From: Methanobacteriota archaeon
GTDB lineage: Archaea > Halobacteriota > Halobacteria > Halobacteriales > Halalkalicoccaceae
Direction: 5' to 3'
Length of the DNA: 8,802 nt
NCBI GenBank assembly: GCA_022561895.1
Contig: JADFQH010000015.1
Span: forward strand, 8,860 to 17,661
The notes under the pieces are model-generated. The model saw only the letters and a list, made by a program, of their open reading frames with translations. It did no database searches and was not told where the DNA came from. The position numbers were made by a program, and so were the translations under genes. How positions within the stretch are numbered: the stretch's first letter is position 1; each line of letters starts with the position of its first letter. Positions 1 through 5,695 of this stretch are shown here, piece by piece.

Positions 1-350
1 GTGAGAAACCGTTCTCCCCCGTGTTCGTACTCTCGGACGGCGATCGAAAGAGGGATTTCGTACCCCTCGCTGTGAACGCCGCGTAGTTCGACCGTCTCCG
101 AACCGAATCGATCGGATCGACCGAAACACCCGAACAGTTCGGTGTCCTGCGACCGCCCGGCCACGAGCGTCTCGATCGATTCGCCGAACAGTTCGGACGG
201 GTCGTAGCCGAATATCCGTCCCACAGCCGGATTGGCGAAGACGATCGTCCCCGCTTCATCGACCGCGAACATCCCCTCGAAACCGTGTTCGACCAACGTC
301 TCGGCCAACGTCGCGCCGAATCCGGTTCTCACTTCGGTATCGCTTGCCAT
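1..350 (-). CDS. PAS-domain sensory/signal-transduction protein, N-terminal part (truncated by window edge)
   Basis: My own translation from the ATG at 350-348 gives 116 open codons running off the left edge. Residues about 14-115 read as a PAS fold. The segment around residues 27-50 (GMFAVDEAGTIVFANPAVGR, then IFGYDP) matches the usual PAS core pattern of a 'V.D..G.I.F.N.A...IFGY' strand-helix, followed by an ELFGESIETLV helix. The end (PLSIAVREYEHGGERFLT) fits the last PAS strands before the usual 'DIT.R' motif. PAS domains sense small ligands, redox state or light and pass the signal to an output domain. That output domain (histidine kinase, bacterio-opsin-activator-type HTH or other) lies outside the window, so the activity cannot be named. 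There is no signal peptide or membrane segment in the visible part, so it is probably cytoplasmic. The start is supported by an AGAGG 8 nt upstream. It is transcribed divergently from the aldo/keto reductase gene. Confidence 0.85.
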   Translation of the reverse strand, partial: MASDTEVRTGFGATLAETLVEHGFEGMFAVDEAGTIVFANPAVGRIFGYDPSELFGESIETLVAGRSQDTELFGCFGRSDRFGSETVELRGVHSEGYEIPLSIAVREYEHGGERFL

Positions 351-358
351 CCTCGATT

Positions 359-363
359 CCTCT
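359..363 (-). promoter_or_regulatory. Shine-Dalgarno of the PAS gene
   Basis: On the minus strand AGAGG lies 8 nt before the ATG at 350, which is good spacing for base pairing with 16S rRNA. It implies a short 5' leader, unlike several genes in this window that look leaderless. A GAGG directly touching the ATG is too close to work. Confidence 0.45.
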
Positions 364-382
364 TGCTTCTCGGTACCCACTT

Positions 383-418
383 CTACTTATGTATACTATT
401 TTGATTAAAAATAACTAT
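383..418. promoter_or_regulatory. AT-rich divergent promoter/operator region
   Basis: The intergenic stretch between the PAS gene and the aldo/keto reductase (351-544) holds one strongly AT-rich island in otherwise GC-rich DNA. It contains a GTATAC palindrome (391-396) and an imperfect dyad, TATTTT-gatt-AAAA(A)TA, around 398-413. It also has a direct repeat of ACTAT (395-399 and 414-418) with starts 19 bp apart, close to two helical turns. On the minus strand the TATACATAAG segment (about 386-395) is the best TATA-box candidate for the PAS gene and would give a leader of roughly 10-20 nt. The role as promoter/operator is inferred from composition and position only. Confidence 0.45.
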
Positions 419-461
419 CGATTTGGTCGTTGAGAGAGTGTTCGTGAAGAACCCGGCTGCG

Positions 462-467
462 TTTATT
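462..467 (+). promoter_or_regulatory. TATA-like box upstream of the aldo/keto reductase gene
   Basis: TTTATT in a GC-rich flank is the best archaeal TATA-box candidate before the gene at 545. It would place the transcription start near 490 and give a leader of about 55 nt. The rest of the gap up to 544 shows no other clear signal. A GAGAGG touches the ATG at 545 and is too close to be a normal ribosome binding site, so how translation starts is unclear. Confidence 0.3.
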
Positions 468-544
468 GTACACCGGGGTCTTCCAAGGGGAAAGCCCTGC
501 TCTAAGGCAAGCATCGAAGTTCCTGGCACTCCTCATTCGAGAGG

Positions 545-1393
545 ATGACGGAAAACCAAAGCGACACGTTCGATATCGGCGGCGAACTAACTGTCCACCG
601 ACTCGGTTTCGGGGCGATGCGCCTCACCGGCGAGAACATCATCGGCTCGCCCGACGACGAGGACGAAGCGCGTGCGGTCCTCGAACGCGCCCGCGAGATC
701 GGCGTCGACTTCATCGACACCGCGGACTCCTACGGCCCGGCAGTCAGCGAACGGCTGATCGGCGAAACCTTCGGACCGGAGTACGAAAATGTGACTATCG
801 CCACCAAGGGCGGACTGTGGCGAACCCTCGATGGAAGCTGGCCGCCGTGTGGCGATCCCGAGTATCTTCAGAACGCACTCATGGGCAGTCTGGATCGCCT
901 CGGCGTGGGCTCGATCGACCTCTATCAGTTCCATCGACCCGATCCAGACACGCCCTTCGAGGAGTCGATCCACCAGCTGGCCGAGTTCAAGGACCAAGGC
1001 TATGTCGAGCACGTCGGTGTGAGCAACGTCTCGGTCGAACAGTTGGATGAAGCGCGCGAGATCGTCGAGATCGCCACCGTCCAAAACGAGTTCAACGTCG
1101 GCGATCGCTCCGACGAGGACGTTCTTTCGGCGTGTGAGGACGCCGGTATCGGCTTCATCCCGTGGTCGCCGATCGGTTCCGGGGGGAACGACTTAGGGGG
1201 GAAAATGGACGATGTCGCCGAAATAGCTGACGCCCACGACGCCACCGATTCACAGATCGCACTGGCATGGCTGCTCCAGCGTTCGCCCGTGACACTCCCG
1301 ATTCCGGGGACTTCGAGCGTCGAGCATCTAGAGGAGAACGTCGCAGCCTCGGAGATCGAGCTTTCGGACGACGAGATGAGCCGTCTAGAGTGA
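545..1393 (+). CDS. Aldo/keto reductase family oxidoreductase
   Basis: The 282-aa product is a full-length aldo/keto reductase, a (beta/alpha)8-barrel enzyme that uses NADPH or NADH to reduce aldehydes or ketones (or runs the reverse reaction). All four catalytic residues are visible: D58 (FIDTAD), Y63 (DSYGP), K88 (ATKGG) and H130 (LYQFHRPDP). Other family landmarks are the N-terminal LGFGAMRLTG (residues 20-29), GVSNVSVEQL near 158-167, VQNEFNV near 179-185, and the cofactor-binding end around LPIPGTSSVEHLEEN. The length is slightly below the usual 300-330, as in bacterial and archaeal YdbC/AKR11-like members. The physiological substrate cannot be read from sequence. There is no signal peptide, so it is cytoplasmic. 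ATG 545 gives the expected short lead before the first barrel strand. The gene looks monocistronic: a hairpin follows directly, and the next gene has its own ribosome binding site. Confidence 0.93.
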   Translation: MTENQSDTFDIGGELTVHRLGFGAMRLTGENIIGSPDDEDEARAVLERAREIGVDFIDTADSYGPAVSERLIGETFGPEYENVTIATKGGLWRTLDGSWPPCGDPEYLQNALMGSLDRLGVGSIDLYQFHRPDPDTPFEESIHQLAEFKDQGYVEHVGVSNVSVEQLDEAREIVEIATVQNEFNVGDRSDEDVLSACEDAGIGFIPWSPIGSGGNDLGGKMDDVAEIADAHDATDSQIALAWLLQRSPVTLPIPGTSSVEHLEENVAASEIELSDDEMSRLE

Positions 1394-1396
1394 GCC

Positions 1397-1412
1397 AAAA
1401 CGGTATCGTTTT
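1397..1412 (+). terminator. Small hairpin with T-run after the aldo/keto reductase gene
   Basis: AAAACG (1397-1402) and CGTTTT (1407-1412) form a perfect 6-bp inverted repeat around a GTAT loop. It starts 4 nt after the stop codon and ends in a TTTT tract. Archaeal termination depends mainly on T-runs, so this is a plausible but weak terminator: the stem is short and AT-rich, and the T-run has only four bases. The symmetry means it could serve either strand. Confidence 0.3.
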
Positions 1413-1413
1413 C

Positions 1414-1429
1414 GGGCGGGCGGGCGGAG
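1414..1429 (+). promoter_or_regulatory. G-tract leader containing the Shine-Dalgarno of the 1437 gene
   Basis: GGG-C-GGG-C-GGG-C-GG is followed by AG. The last part supplies GGAG (1426-1429), 7 nt before ATG 1437. This supports that ATG over the in-frame GTG at 1431 and the ATG at 1455, neither of which has a well-placed Shine-Dalgarno. The four G-runs with single-base spacers could also fold as a G-quadruplex in RNA. Confidence 0.45.
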
Positions 1430-1436
1430 TGTGCGT

Positions 1437-1844
1437 ATGGACGCAAGCGGCGACATGACCCTCGCGTTCGATCTGGCGGCGCTCGAAGCACTCGCCGAAC
1501 CCGATCGAGTCTTTACCGACGCGCGCCAGTGGACCGAGTACGTGGGGGTCGTCAGCGAGAAACCCACCTACGTGGTGACGAACTTCACGCGCAAACACCG
1601 GATCCGACAGGACTTCTTTTCCGGACCGAGGGGTCGAAAAGAGAGCTTAGAGAGCGTCAAAGATCAGTTCGACACCGAACGGCACGTGTTCGTCGGAACG
1701 AACGAGGATGATGAGGACCTCGCCCAGCGAGTGGGCTGGGAGTATCTACCCGTCGAGGGCGCTGCGGAGGCGGCGGGCTGGGAGCTTGCCGATGCTGTCG
1801 AAGAGCCGGAGTCGAACGAAGACGAACGCGACGACTGGCCCTAA
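1437..1844 (+). CDS. Conserved haloarchaeal protein of unknown function (possibly DUF7124-like)
   Basis: This 135-aa, strongly acidic protein has no signal peptide or membrane segment. Residues about 7-20 (MTLAFDLAALEAL) begin a compact domain. It runs through a WTEYVGVVSEKPTYVVTNF strand region, a basic stretch with RKHRIRQDFFSGPRGRK, and a RHVFVGTNEDDEDLAQRVGWEYLPVEGAAEAAGWELAD alpha/beta end. A disordered acidic tail closes it (residues about 118-135). I recall similar proteins as conserved hypotheticals in haloarchaea and tentatively place it near DUF7124, but the family number is from memory and unverified. No catalytic motif is recognisable. The alternating beta and alpha pattern with 'HVFVGT' could be a nucleotide- or ligand-binding fold; that is only a guess. 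Start 1437 is chosen on the GGAG at 1426-1429. Confidence 0.75.
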   Translation: MDASGDMTLAFDLAALEALAEPDRVFTDARQWTEYVGVVSEKPTYVVTNFTRKHRIRQDFFSGPRGRKESLESVKDQFDTERHVFVGTNEDDEDLAQRVGWEYLPVEGAAEAAGWELADAVEEPESNEDERDDWP

Positions 1845-1855
1845 ATCGAGTGACC

Positions 1856-1860
1856 TTATT
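1856..1860 (+). promoter_or_regulatory. TATA-like box for leaderless transcription of the membrane-protein gene
   Basis: TTATT in the 39-bp gap after the 1437-1844 gene is centred about 26-27 nt before ATG 1884, the spacing of a leaderless haloarchaeal promoter. There is no Shine-Dalgarno before 1884, which agrees with a start codon at or next to the transcript's 5' end. Confidence 0.45.
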
Positions 1861-1883
1861 GTAGAGGCCGAATACTGACTGAT

Positions 1884-2705
1884 ATGCCACTCGATGTCGC
1901 CCGCGCGCTGAAAGAGGGATTCGACAGACTCGCAAGTCGCAACGGCGCGCTCTTTGTCGGCATATTCCTGCTCGTCTCGCTGCTCGGCAACGTTGCGATC
2001 GACAGTGCAACAGTTGCGCTCGAAGCCCTTTCGACCGAGTTAGCCGCAGAAACCGGCCAGCCCCAGCCCGATCCCATTCCCGAGGCGGCAACCCCGTTCG
2101 CGTTCGACATTCCCGGCTCCGTAATCACCCTCTTGGTGCTTTTCTGGCTGCTTGCATGGGCCGCAATGAGCGTTATCGCCGTTCGGGTGATGGCGACGGA
2201 GTATACCGACAAAATTCCCGACGATCTGCTCTCGCGGCGACTCACACTCGCAACGATCAACGAGATCTTCGCCCGGATCGTCGTCTTAGCGCTCATCGCT
2301 GTTGGTTTCGTTCTTCTCGTTGTTCCCGGAATCTTCCTTGGGATCTGTTTTTACTTCGTCCGGCCGCTGATCGCCATCGAGGACAGAAACGCGATCGACG
2401 CGATGGTAGAAAGCTGGCGACTCTCGAAGGGCGATCGTTTTGCGATTTTGATCCTTCTCATCGGAGCGGTCGTGATCTACGCGGCGATCTCGATTGTGGG
2501 GACCCTCGGCGCACTCGCGCTCTCCGTGCTCCCGGTTGCGGGGGCGATCGTCTCGATCACGTTCGCGGCGATTGCAAACGTCTTCTGGCTCGCGGTGTCG
2601 GCGCGTGCGTACGTCCAGCTTTGGGAACGAGACGAGATGACAGAAGAAACCACCGAATCGGAGCCGGATAACGAGTGGAACGATCCCGATGGTGTCGAGT
2701 GGTGA
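1884..2705 (+). CDS. Multi-pass membrane protein of unknown function (DUF7847/GPDP-membrane-domain-like)
   Basis: The 273-aa product has about five hydrophobic segments: residues 22-40, 78-100, 130-158, 186-209 and 213-240. An acidic cytosolic tail of about 25 residues follows. The first helix is preceded by an amphipathic stretch rich in Arg and Lys (VARALKEGFDRLASRNG). The loop between segments 1 and 2 is Pro-rich and probably extracellular. The most conserved-looking part is the VVPGIFLGICFYFVRPLIAI block (residues 146-165), followed by AMVESWRLSKGDRFAIL. This is the pattern of the glycerophosphodiesterase-type membrane domain and DUF975-like families, in which no catalytic residues are known for the membrane part alone. 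A haloarchaeal DUF assignment (DUF7847) is from memory and tentative. No transported substrate can be inferred. It is likely transcribed from its own leaderless promoter. Confidence 0.8.
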   Translation: MPLDVARALKEGFDRLASRNGALFVGIFLLVSLLGNVAIDSATVALEALSTELAAETGQPQPDPIPEAATPFAFDIPGSVITLLVLFWLLAWAAMSVIAVRVMATEYTDKIPDDLLSRRLTLATINEIFARIVVLALIAVGFVLLVVPGIFLGICFYFVRPLIAIEDRNAIDAMVESWRLSKGDRFAILILLIGAVVIYAAISIVGTLGALALSVLPVAGAIVSITFAAIANVFWLAVSARAYVQLWERDEMTEETTESEPDNEWNDPDGVEW

Positions 2706-2741
2706 AACGAGGGATCGATCGAACGACAGCGAAACGCGCCC

Positions 2742-2746
2742 TTTAA
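2742..2746 (+). promoter_or_regulatory. TATA-like box that decides the start of the DUF5815-like gene
   Basis: TTTAA lies in a GC-rich flank, centred 28 nt before the ATG at 2772 but only 19 nt before the ATG at 2763. In a leaderless promoter the transcript would begin at about 2770-2772, so the ATG at 2763 would not be in the mRNA. No Shine-Dalgarno precedes either ATG. Confidence 0.45.
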
Positions 2747-2771
2747 CCGATTGACGAGATAAATGAAACCG

Positions 2772-3299
2772 ATGGCAACGCCCCGCGTTCCCGGCGATGA
2801 GGAGATCTCGCTTCCCTGCGGGGAGTCCGTCTCGCTCGCTGAACTCGACATGGGGATGCGCGAGTACACCTGCTCGTGTGGGGAGCGCCACGCCGTCGTG
2901 ATGGACGTCCACCCACCGTCGAGATTCGTCCCCGAGGCGATCGTCGAAGTCCTGAGAGAAACCGTCGAAACCACCGATGACGCGGGCGAGTTCGGGACGA
3001 TCCACATCATGGGCATCGTCCTCGAAGAGTTTCCCGAGCGGGTCGTCGCAGAAGACGTTTCCGAAAACGGGCAAGTCGGGTATTCGATGCTCTGGCTCAC
3101 CGATTTCGACTCTCGACGATTACACGCGATCGTCGTCGAACTCTTGGTCGAACTGATGGATCACGCGATCAGTCATTCTGAGGATTCGGGCGCTACCACC
3201 GAATTCGAAGAGCAGATGCTCGATTTCGACGTGAACGAGTTCGTAGAGGAGTATCGCAGAGTTCGGGATTTCGAGAGCGAGTTCGATCGACCGGCGTGA
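2772..3299 (+). CDS. DUF5815-like conserved haloarchaeal protein with a putative Cys/His metal site
   Basis: This 175-aa soluble acidic protein has an N-terminal Cys-rich module with C16 (LPCGE), C34 and C36 (CSCGE) and H40. That spacing could bind zinc like a small ribbon, although the arrangement is not a textbook one. The rest is probably mostly helical: residues about 47-75 (HPPSRFVPEAIVEVLRETVE), IMGIVLEEFPERVVAEDVS, then LHAIVVELLVELMDHAISHS and a final EFVEEYRRVRDFESEFD. I recognise the overall pattern as the haloarchaeal family labelled DUF5815, from memory and unverified. The function is unknown. Three extra residues would be added by the ATG at 2763, but the TATA spacing favours 2772. 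The stop codon directly abuts the stop of the convergent peptidase gene, with no bases between them. Confidence 0.8.
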   Translation: MATPRVPGDEEISLPCGESVSLAELDMGMREYTCSCGERHAVVMDVHPPSRFVPEAIVEVLRETVETTDDAGEFGTIHIMGIVLEEFPERVVAEDVSENGQVGYSMLWLTDFDSRRLHAIVVELLVELMDHAISHSEDSGATTEFEEQMLDFDVNEFVEEYRRVRDFESEFDRPA

Positions 3300-4322
3300 T
3301 CACTCGAAAACGATCCGCTCTCCTCGCGGAACTAACCGGACTTCGCTGCCGATCGGAATCGGAACCAGTGGATCGGTGTGGCCGAAATCGACGTTGAAGA
3401 CGGCGGTCGCGTTGGGGTTGTATCTGTCAAGCTGCTTCGCAATCTCGTCGTGGAGTCGCTTGCGGTACTCCTCGAAACCGATCTCACGATCTACGTGCGG
3501 GGCGAACGTCCGCGGACGACCGACCATAACGCCCGAAAACCGTTGTAGCCAACCACGCTCGCCGAGTGAACGAAGCAGGTAGCCGACATCCTGAGCGTAC
3601 GGGATGTCCTCGCTCGTTTCGAGCGCCAGCACCGCACCGTCGAGCGCACCTGATGCGGGCAGATACCGATCCGTCTGGAGCTGCCAGTTCAGGATGGAAA
3701 AACAGCCGCCCCAGAGACGACCCGACACTCCCCGGTCGCCCCGCCAATCCCATCCATCGTTTTCGTGCCACTTACGGGGTTCGCGGGTGTCGAAGTCGTA
3801 CCAACCATCGGACCACTCTTTTGCAGGCTGGATCTCACCCACTCGCTCCTCGAAAAACGCCCGGCGGAGATACCGCTCGGTGTAGGGATGGATCTGGCGA
3901 TCGACCGCGAGCGTGGGCATGCAGACCGCGCCGTAGCTCACGATCCCGTGGTTCCACAGAAGGAGTCTGAAATTATCGTTGTCGCTGTAGCCGAAGAACC
4001 GTTTCGGAGTTTCGGTTATTCGGTCGGGATCGAGATACGGGAGGATTCGGAGTTGATCGTCCCCGCCGGTAACGGCCATCACTCCCTGGATCGAATCGTC
4101 CTCGAACGCTTTCATCAGGTCTTCAGCGCGGACTTCGGGATTCGCTTCGAGCCACTCCGAGTCTCGTTTGGCGGTGTCGAATACGACCGGTTCGAGGTCG
4201 AAAACGTCGCGGAGGCGGTCACGGGCAATTTCCAGCCGCTCGTCGTCGATCGGATCGGAAGGGGCGACGAGTGCGATTCGGTCACCGTGTTCGAGCGGTG
4301 GTGGGTTGATCGGAGCGGTCAT
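3300..4322 (-). CDS. S66 family LD-carboxypeptidase / MccF-like serine peptidase
   Basis: The 340-aa protein matches family S66 (LdcA/MccF), Ser-Glu-His hydrolases with a nucleophile elbow. Counting from ATG 4322, the nucleophile is S113 in FFGYSDN, the Glu is E235 in LALETSE, and the His is H315 in VDFGHTDP, all in the expected order and spacing. N-terminal landmarks are HGDRIALVAPSDP and the AVTGGDD motif (residues 83-89). The length fits MccF-type members (about 340). A Trp- and Asp-rich insertion, residues about 165-204 (EWSDGWYDFD through WDWRGDRG), replaces the usual linker and resembles MccF-like substrate-loop regions. LdcA cleaves the L,D bond in murein tetrapeptides. MccF cleaves processed microcin C-like aminoacyl-nucleotides. 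Archaea lack murein, so a detoxification or peptide-recycling role is more likely. The GTG at 4376 would add 18 hydrophilic residues encoded by AT-rich promoter-like DNA, so ATG 4322 is preferred. There is no signal peptide. Confidence 0.88.
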   Translation of the reverse strand: MTAPINPPPLEHGDRIALVAPSDPIDDERLEIARDRLRDVFDLEPVVFDTAKRDSEWLEANPEVRAEDLMKAFEDDSIQGVMAVTGGDDQLRILPYLDPDRITETPKRFFGYSDNDNFRLLLWNHGIVSYGAVCMPTLAVDRQIHPYTERYLRRAFFEERVGEIQPAKEWSDGWYDFDTREPRKWHENDGWDWRGDRGVSGRLWGGCFSILNWQLQTDRYLPASGALDGAVLALETSEDIPYAQDVGYLLRSLGERGWLQRFSGVMVGRPRTFAPHVDREIGFEEYRKRLHDEIAKQLDRYNPNATAVFNVDFGHTDPLVPIPIGSEVRLVPRGERIVFE

Positions 4323-4412
4323 GTCACCACGAACGTCCGACTTGTCATAGCCATTTTCATCATCGTGATAACTCACAGCAACCCCTTTGACGGAGCCTAC
4401 CGAGACTCATAC
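4323..4412. promoter_or_regulatory. Divergent promoter region between the S66 peptidase and the sulfite-oxidase-family gene
   Basis: This 90-bp AT-richer gap must hold promoters for both divergent genes. It contains an ATCA-tcg-TGAT dyad at 4359-4369. A GATAACT (4368-4374) can be read as a TATA-like element on the minus strand (GTTATC) for the peptidase. CCTTTGA (4383-4389) is centred about 26-27 nt before ATG 4413, consistent with a leaderless start for the molybdoenzyme. A GGAG at 4392-4395 is 17 nt from that ATG and too far to act as a Shine-Dalgarno. Shared regulation through the dyad is possible but unproven. Confidence 0.4.
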
Positions 4413-5669
4413 ATGGAACTCGAAGAGCGGGCACGACAACGACGCGAGGAGATCGACGCCATACTGGAGCGAAAGCCGGGTGTCAGGGAGGTACAGGACG
4501 ACGAGGACCGCTTTACCGTTGTCGGAGCCGCGAATCGGGAGACCTACGAAAACTGGCTCACACCGATCGAAGAACACTTCGTCTGTCACCGGAACCCGAT
4601 TCCCGAAGAGAAGGAGGGGTGGCACGTCTCGCTTTCCGGCGATCTCGACGGGGAGCTGTCGATGGCGGATCTCCGGGAGCTTCCGACTGTGGCGGTCGCA
4701 CACACGATGGAGTGTGCGGGCAACGGCCGCGGCCAGCACGACCCCCAGACGGGCGACGTCCAGTGGGGCTACGAGGCCGCCGCGACCGCGGTCTGGACCG
4801 GGGTTCCAGTAAGTTCGGTGTTGCGCGCCCGTGGGCTGGGTTCCGACGGCGAGAACGAAACGCGGTGGCTCACCGCGATCGGCGGCGATCCCGCCGTCGA
4901 TGGCGATATCTACGTGCGCTCGATCCCGCTCTCGAAGGCGCTTTCGGACTGCATTCTCGCCTACGAGATGAACGGCCAGCCCCTTCCTGAGGAGCACGGC
5001 GCGCCGGTTCGTCTGCTCGTTCCGGGCTGGTACGGCGCGAACAGCGTCAAATGGGTGTCGGAGCTCCGCGTTATGGATGGAATGGTCACCGAGGGATCGC
5101 TCGACCGCCCGGAGACCCACGCCCGGTGGCAACAGGAAGCCTACCGGTTCTACCCGGCGGGAGACACCCCGGAGCCGAACAAGAGCATTGACGAGTTCGA
5201 TACGTGGGAACAGCTCCGATCCGAGCGGATCGACCACCCCTACGCCTTCGATCAGAACGTAATGTCCGTCATCGGCTCGCCGACCGGTGAGGAAGTGATT
5301 GAGCCGGGAGGGATCGAGATCCACGGGGTTGCGTGGGCGGGCGACGACACAATCGACCGGGTCGAGATTTCCGTTGATGGTGGGGAGACGTGGGAGGACG
5401 CAGAACCCTTCGGTCCCGAGTACTCGTGTACGTGGCGGCTGTTTCGGTACGAGTGGAACGCTTCCGAAGGAACCCACGCGCTCGTCTCGCGGGCGACCGA
5501 CGAACGCGGACGGACCCAACCCGCGAAAATCAGCGGTCCCAAGAAGTTTTCCGAGGCACTCGAAAACGGCGAGTATCCGTGGAACGAGGGTGGGTACGGG
5601 GCGAACGCCTACCTGCCGAACGCGGTTGAGGTCGAAGTTGTGGAAATCAGTAGCTCCTCGAAAACGTGA
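4413..5669 (+). CDS. Sulfite-oxidase-family molybdopterin-dependent oxidoreductase
   Basis: The 418-aa protein has the sulfite oxidase layout. A Mo-cofactor domain spans about residues 55-235, and an immunoglobulin-like dimerisation domain about residues 275-400 (IHGVAWAGDD, then VEISVDGGETWEDAEP). C101 in HTMECAGNGR is the expected Mo-ligating cysteine. PVRLLVPGWYGANSVKWVSEL (from P198) is the signature segment that contacts the pterin and substrate. There is no heme b5 domain and no Tat or Sec signal, so it is predicted to be cytoplasmic and to need a separate electron acceptor. The exact substrate (sulfite or another oxyanion or sulfoxide) is not fixed by the sequence. The position after the Cys-Ala-Gly-Asn motif is Gly, whereas plant and animal sulfite oxidases have CAGNRR. 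ATG 4413 is the only sensible start: the reading frame stays open upstream to 3765, but that stretch is antisense to the peptidase gene. No Moco-biosynthesis or electron-carrier gene is adjacent. Confidence 0.88.
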   Translation: MELEERARQRREEIDAILERKPGVREVQDDEDRFTVVGAANRETYENWLTPIEEHFVCHRNPIPEEKEGWHVSLSGDLDGELSMADLRELPTVAVAHTMECAGNGRGQHDPQTGDVQWGYEAAATAVWTGVPVSSVLRARGLGSDGENETRWLTAIGGDPAVDGDIYVRSIPLSKALSDCILAYEMNGQPLPEEHGAPVRLLVPGWYGANSVKWVSELRVMDGMVTEGSLDRPETHARWQQEAYRFYPAGDTPEPNKSIDEFDTWEQLRSERIDHPYAFDQNVMSVIGSPTGEEVIEPGGIEIHGVAWAGDDTIDRVEISVDGGETWEDAEPFGPEYSCTWRLFRYEWNASEGTHALVSRATDERGRTQPAKISGPKKFSEALENGEYPWNEGGYGANAYLPNAVEVEVVEISSSSKT

Positions 5670-5673
5670 CACA

Positions 5674-5690
5674 TATAAACCTCATTGGAG
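5674..5690 (+). promoter_or_regulatory. TATA-like box and Shine-Dalgarno of the DUF433 gene
   Basis: TATAAA (5674-5679) is a near-consensus box in the 26-bp gap after the molybdoenzyme. GGAG (5687-5690) lies 5 nt before ATG 5696, supporting that start over the in-frame GTG at 5666 inside the previous gene. The box is only about 19 nt from the ATG, too close for a standard start unless the transcript begins inside the gene or the real box is shifted upstream. The Shine-Dalgarno would also allow translation from a read-through transcript. Confidence 0.4.
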
Positions 5691-5695
5691 AGCAT

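Noticed and set aside
476..510. TTCC-aagg-GGAA mini-dyad in the aldo/keto reductase leader, considered as a riboswitch or operator
   Set aside because: The stem is only 4 bp with a 4-nt loop and no surrounding conserved structure is visible.
466..1050. Open frame of 194 codons overlapping the aldo/keto reductase
   Set aside because: It is extremely Arg-rich and out of frame with a gene that has a complete catalytic tetrad, so it is a shadow.
2711..2722. GATCGATC-type palindromes in the gap before the DUF5815-like gene
   Set aside because: GATCGATC and related words are frequent across this window (for example in many Asp/Ile/Arg codon runs), so no special role can be claimed.
3765..4412. 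Upstream in-frame extension of the molybdoenzyme reading frame
   Set aside because: It is antisense to the S66 peptidase gene and shows no homology-like pattern. The family N-terminus begins just after ATG 4413.
4407..5672. 421-codon open frame on the minus strand across the whole sulfite-oxidase-family gene
   Set aside because: It mirrors the real gene codon for codon, has no recognisable domain and is rich in Arg, Val and Pro, as expected of an antisense shadow in GC-rich acidic coding DNA.
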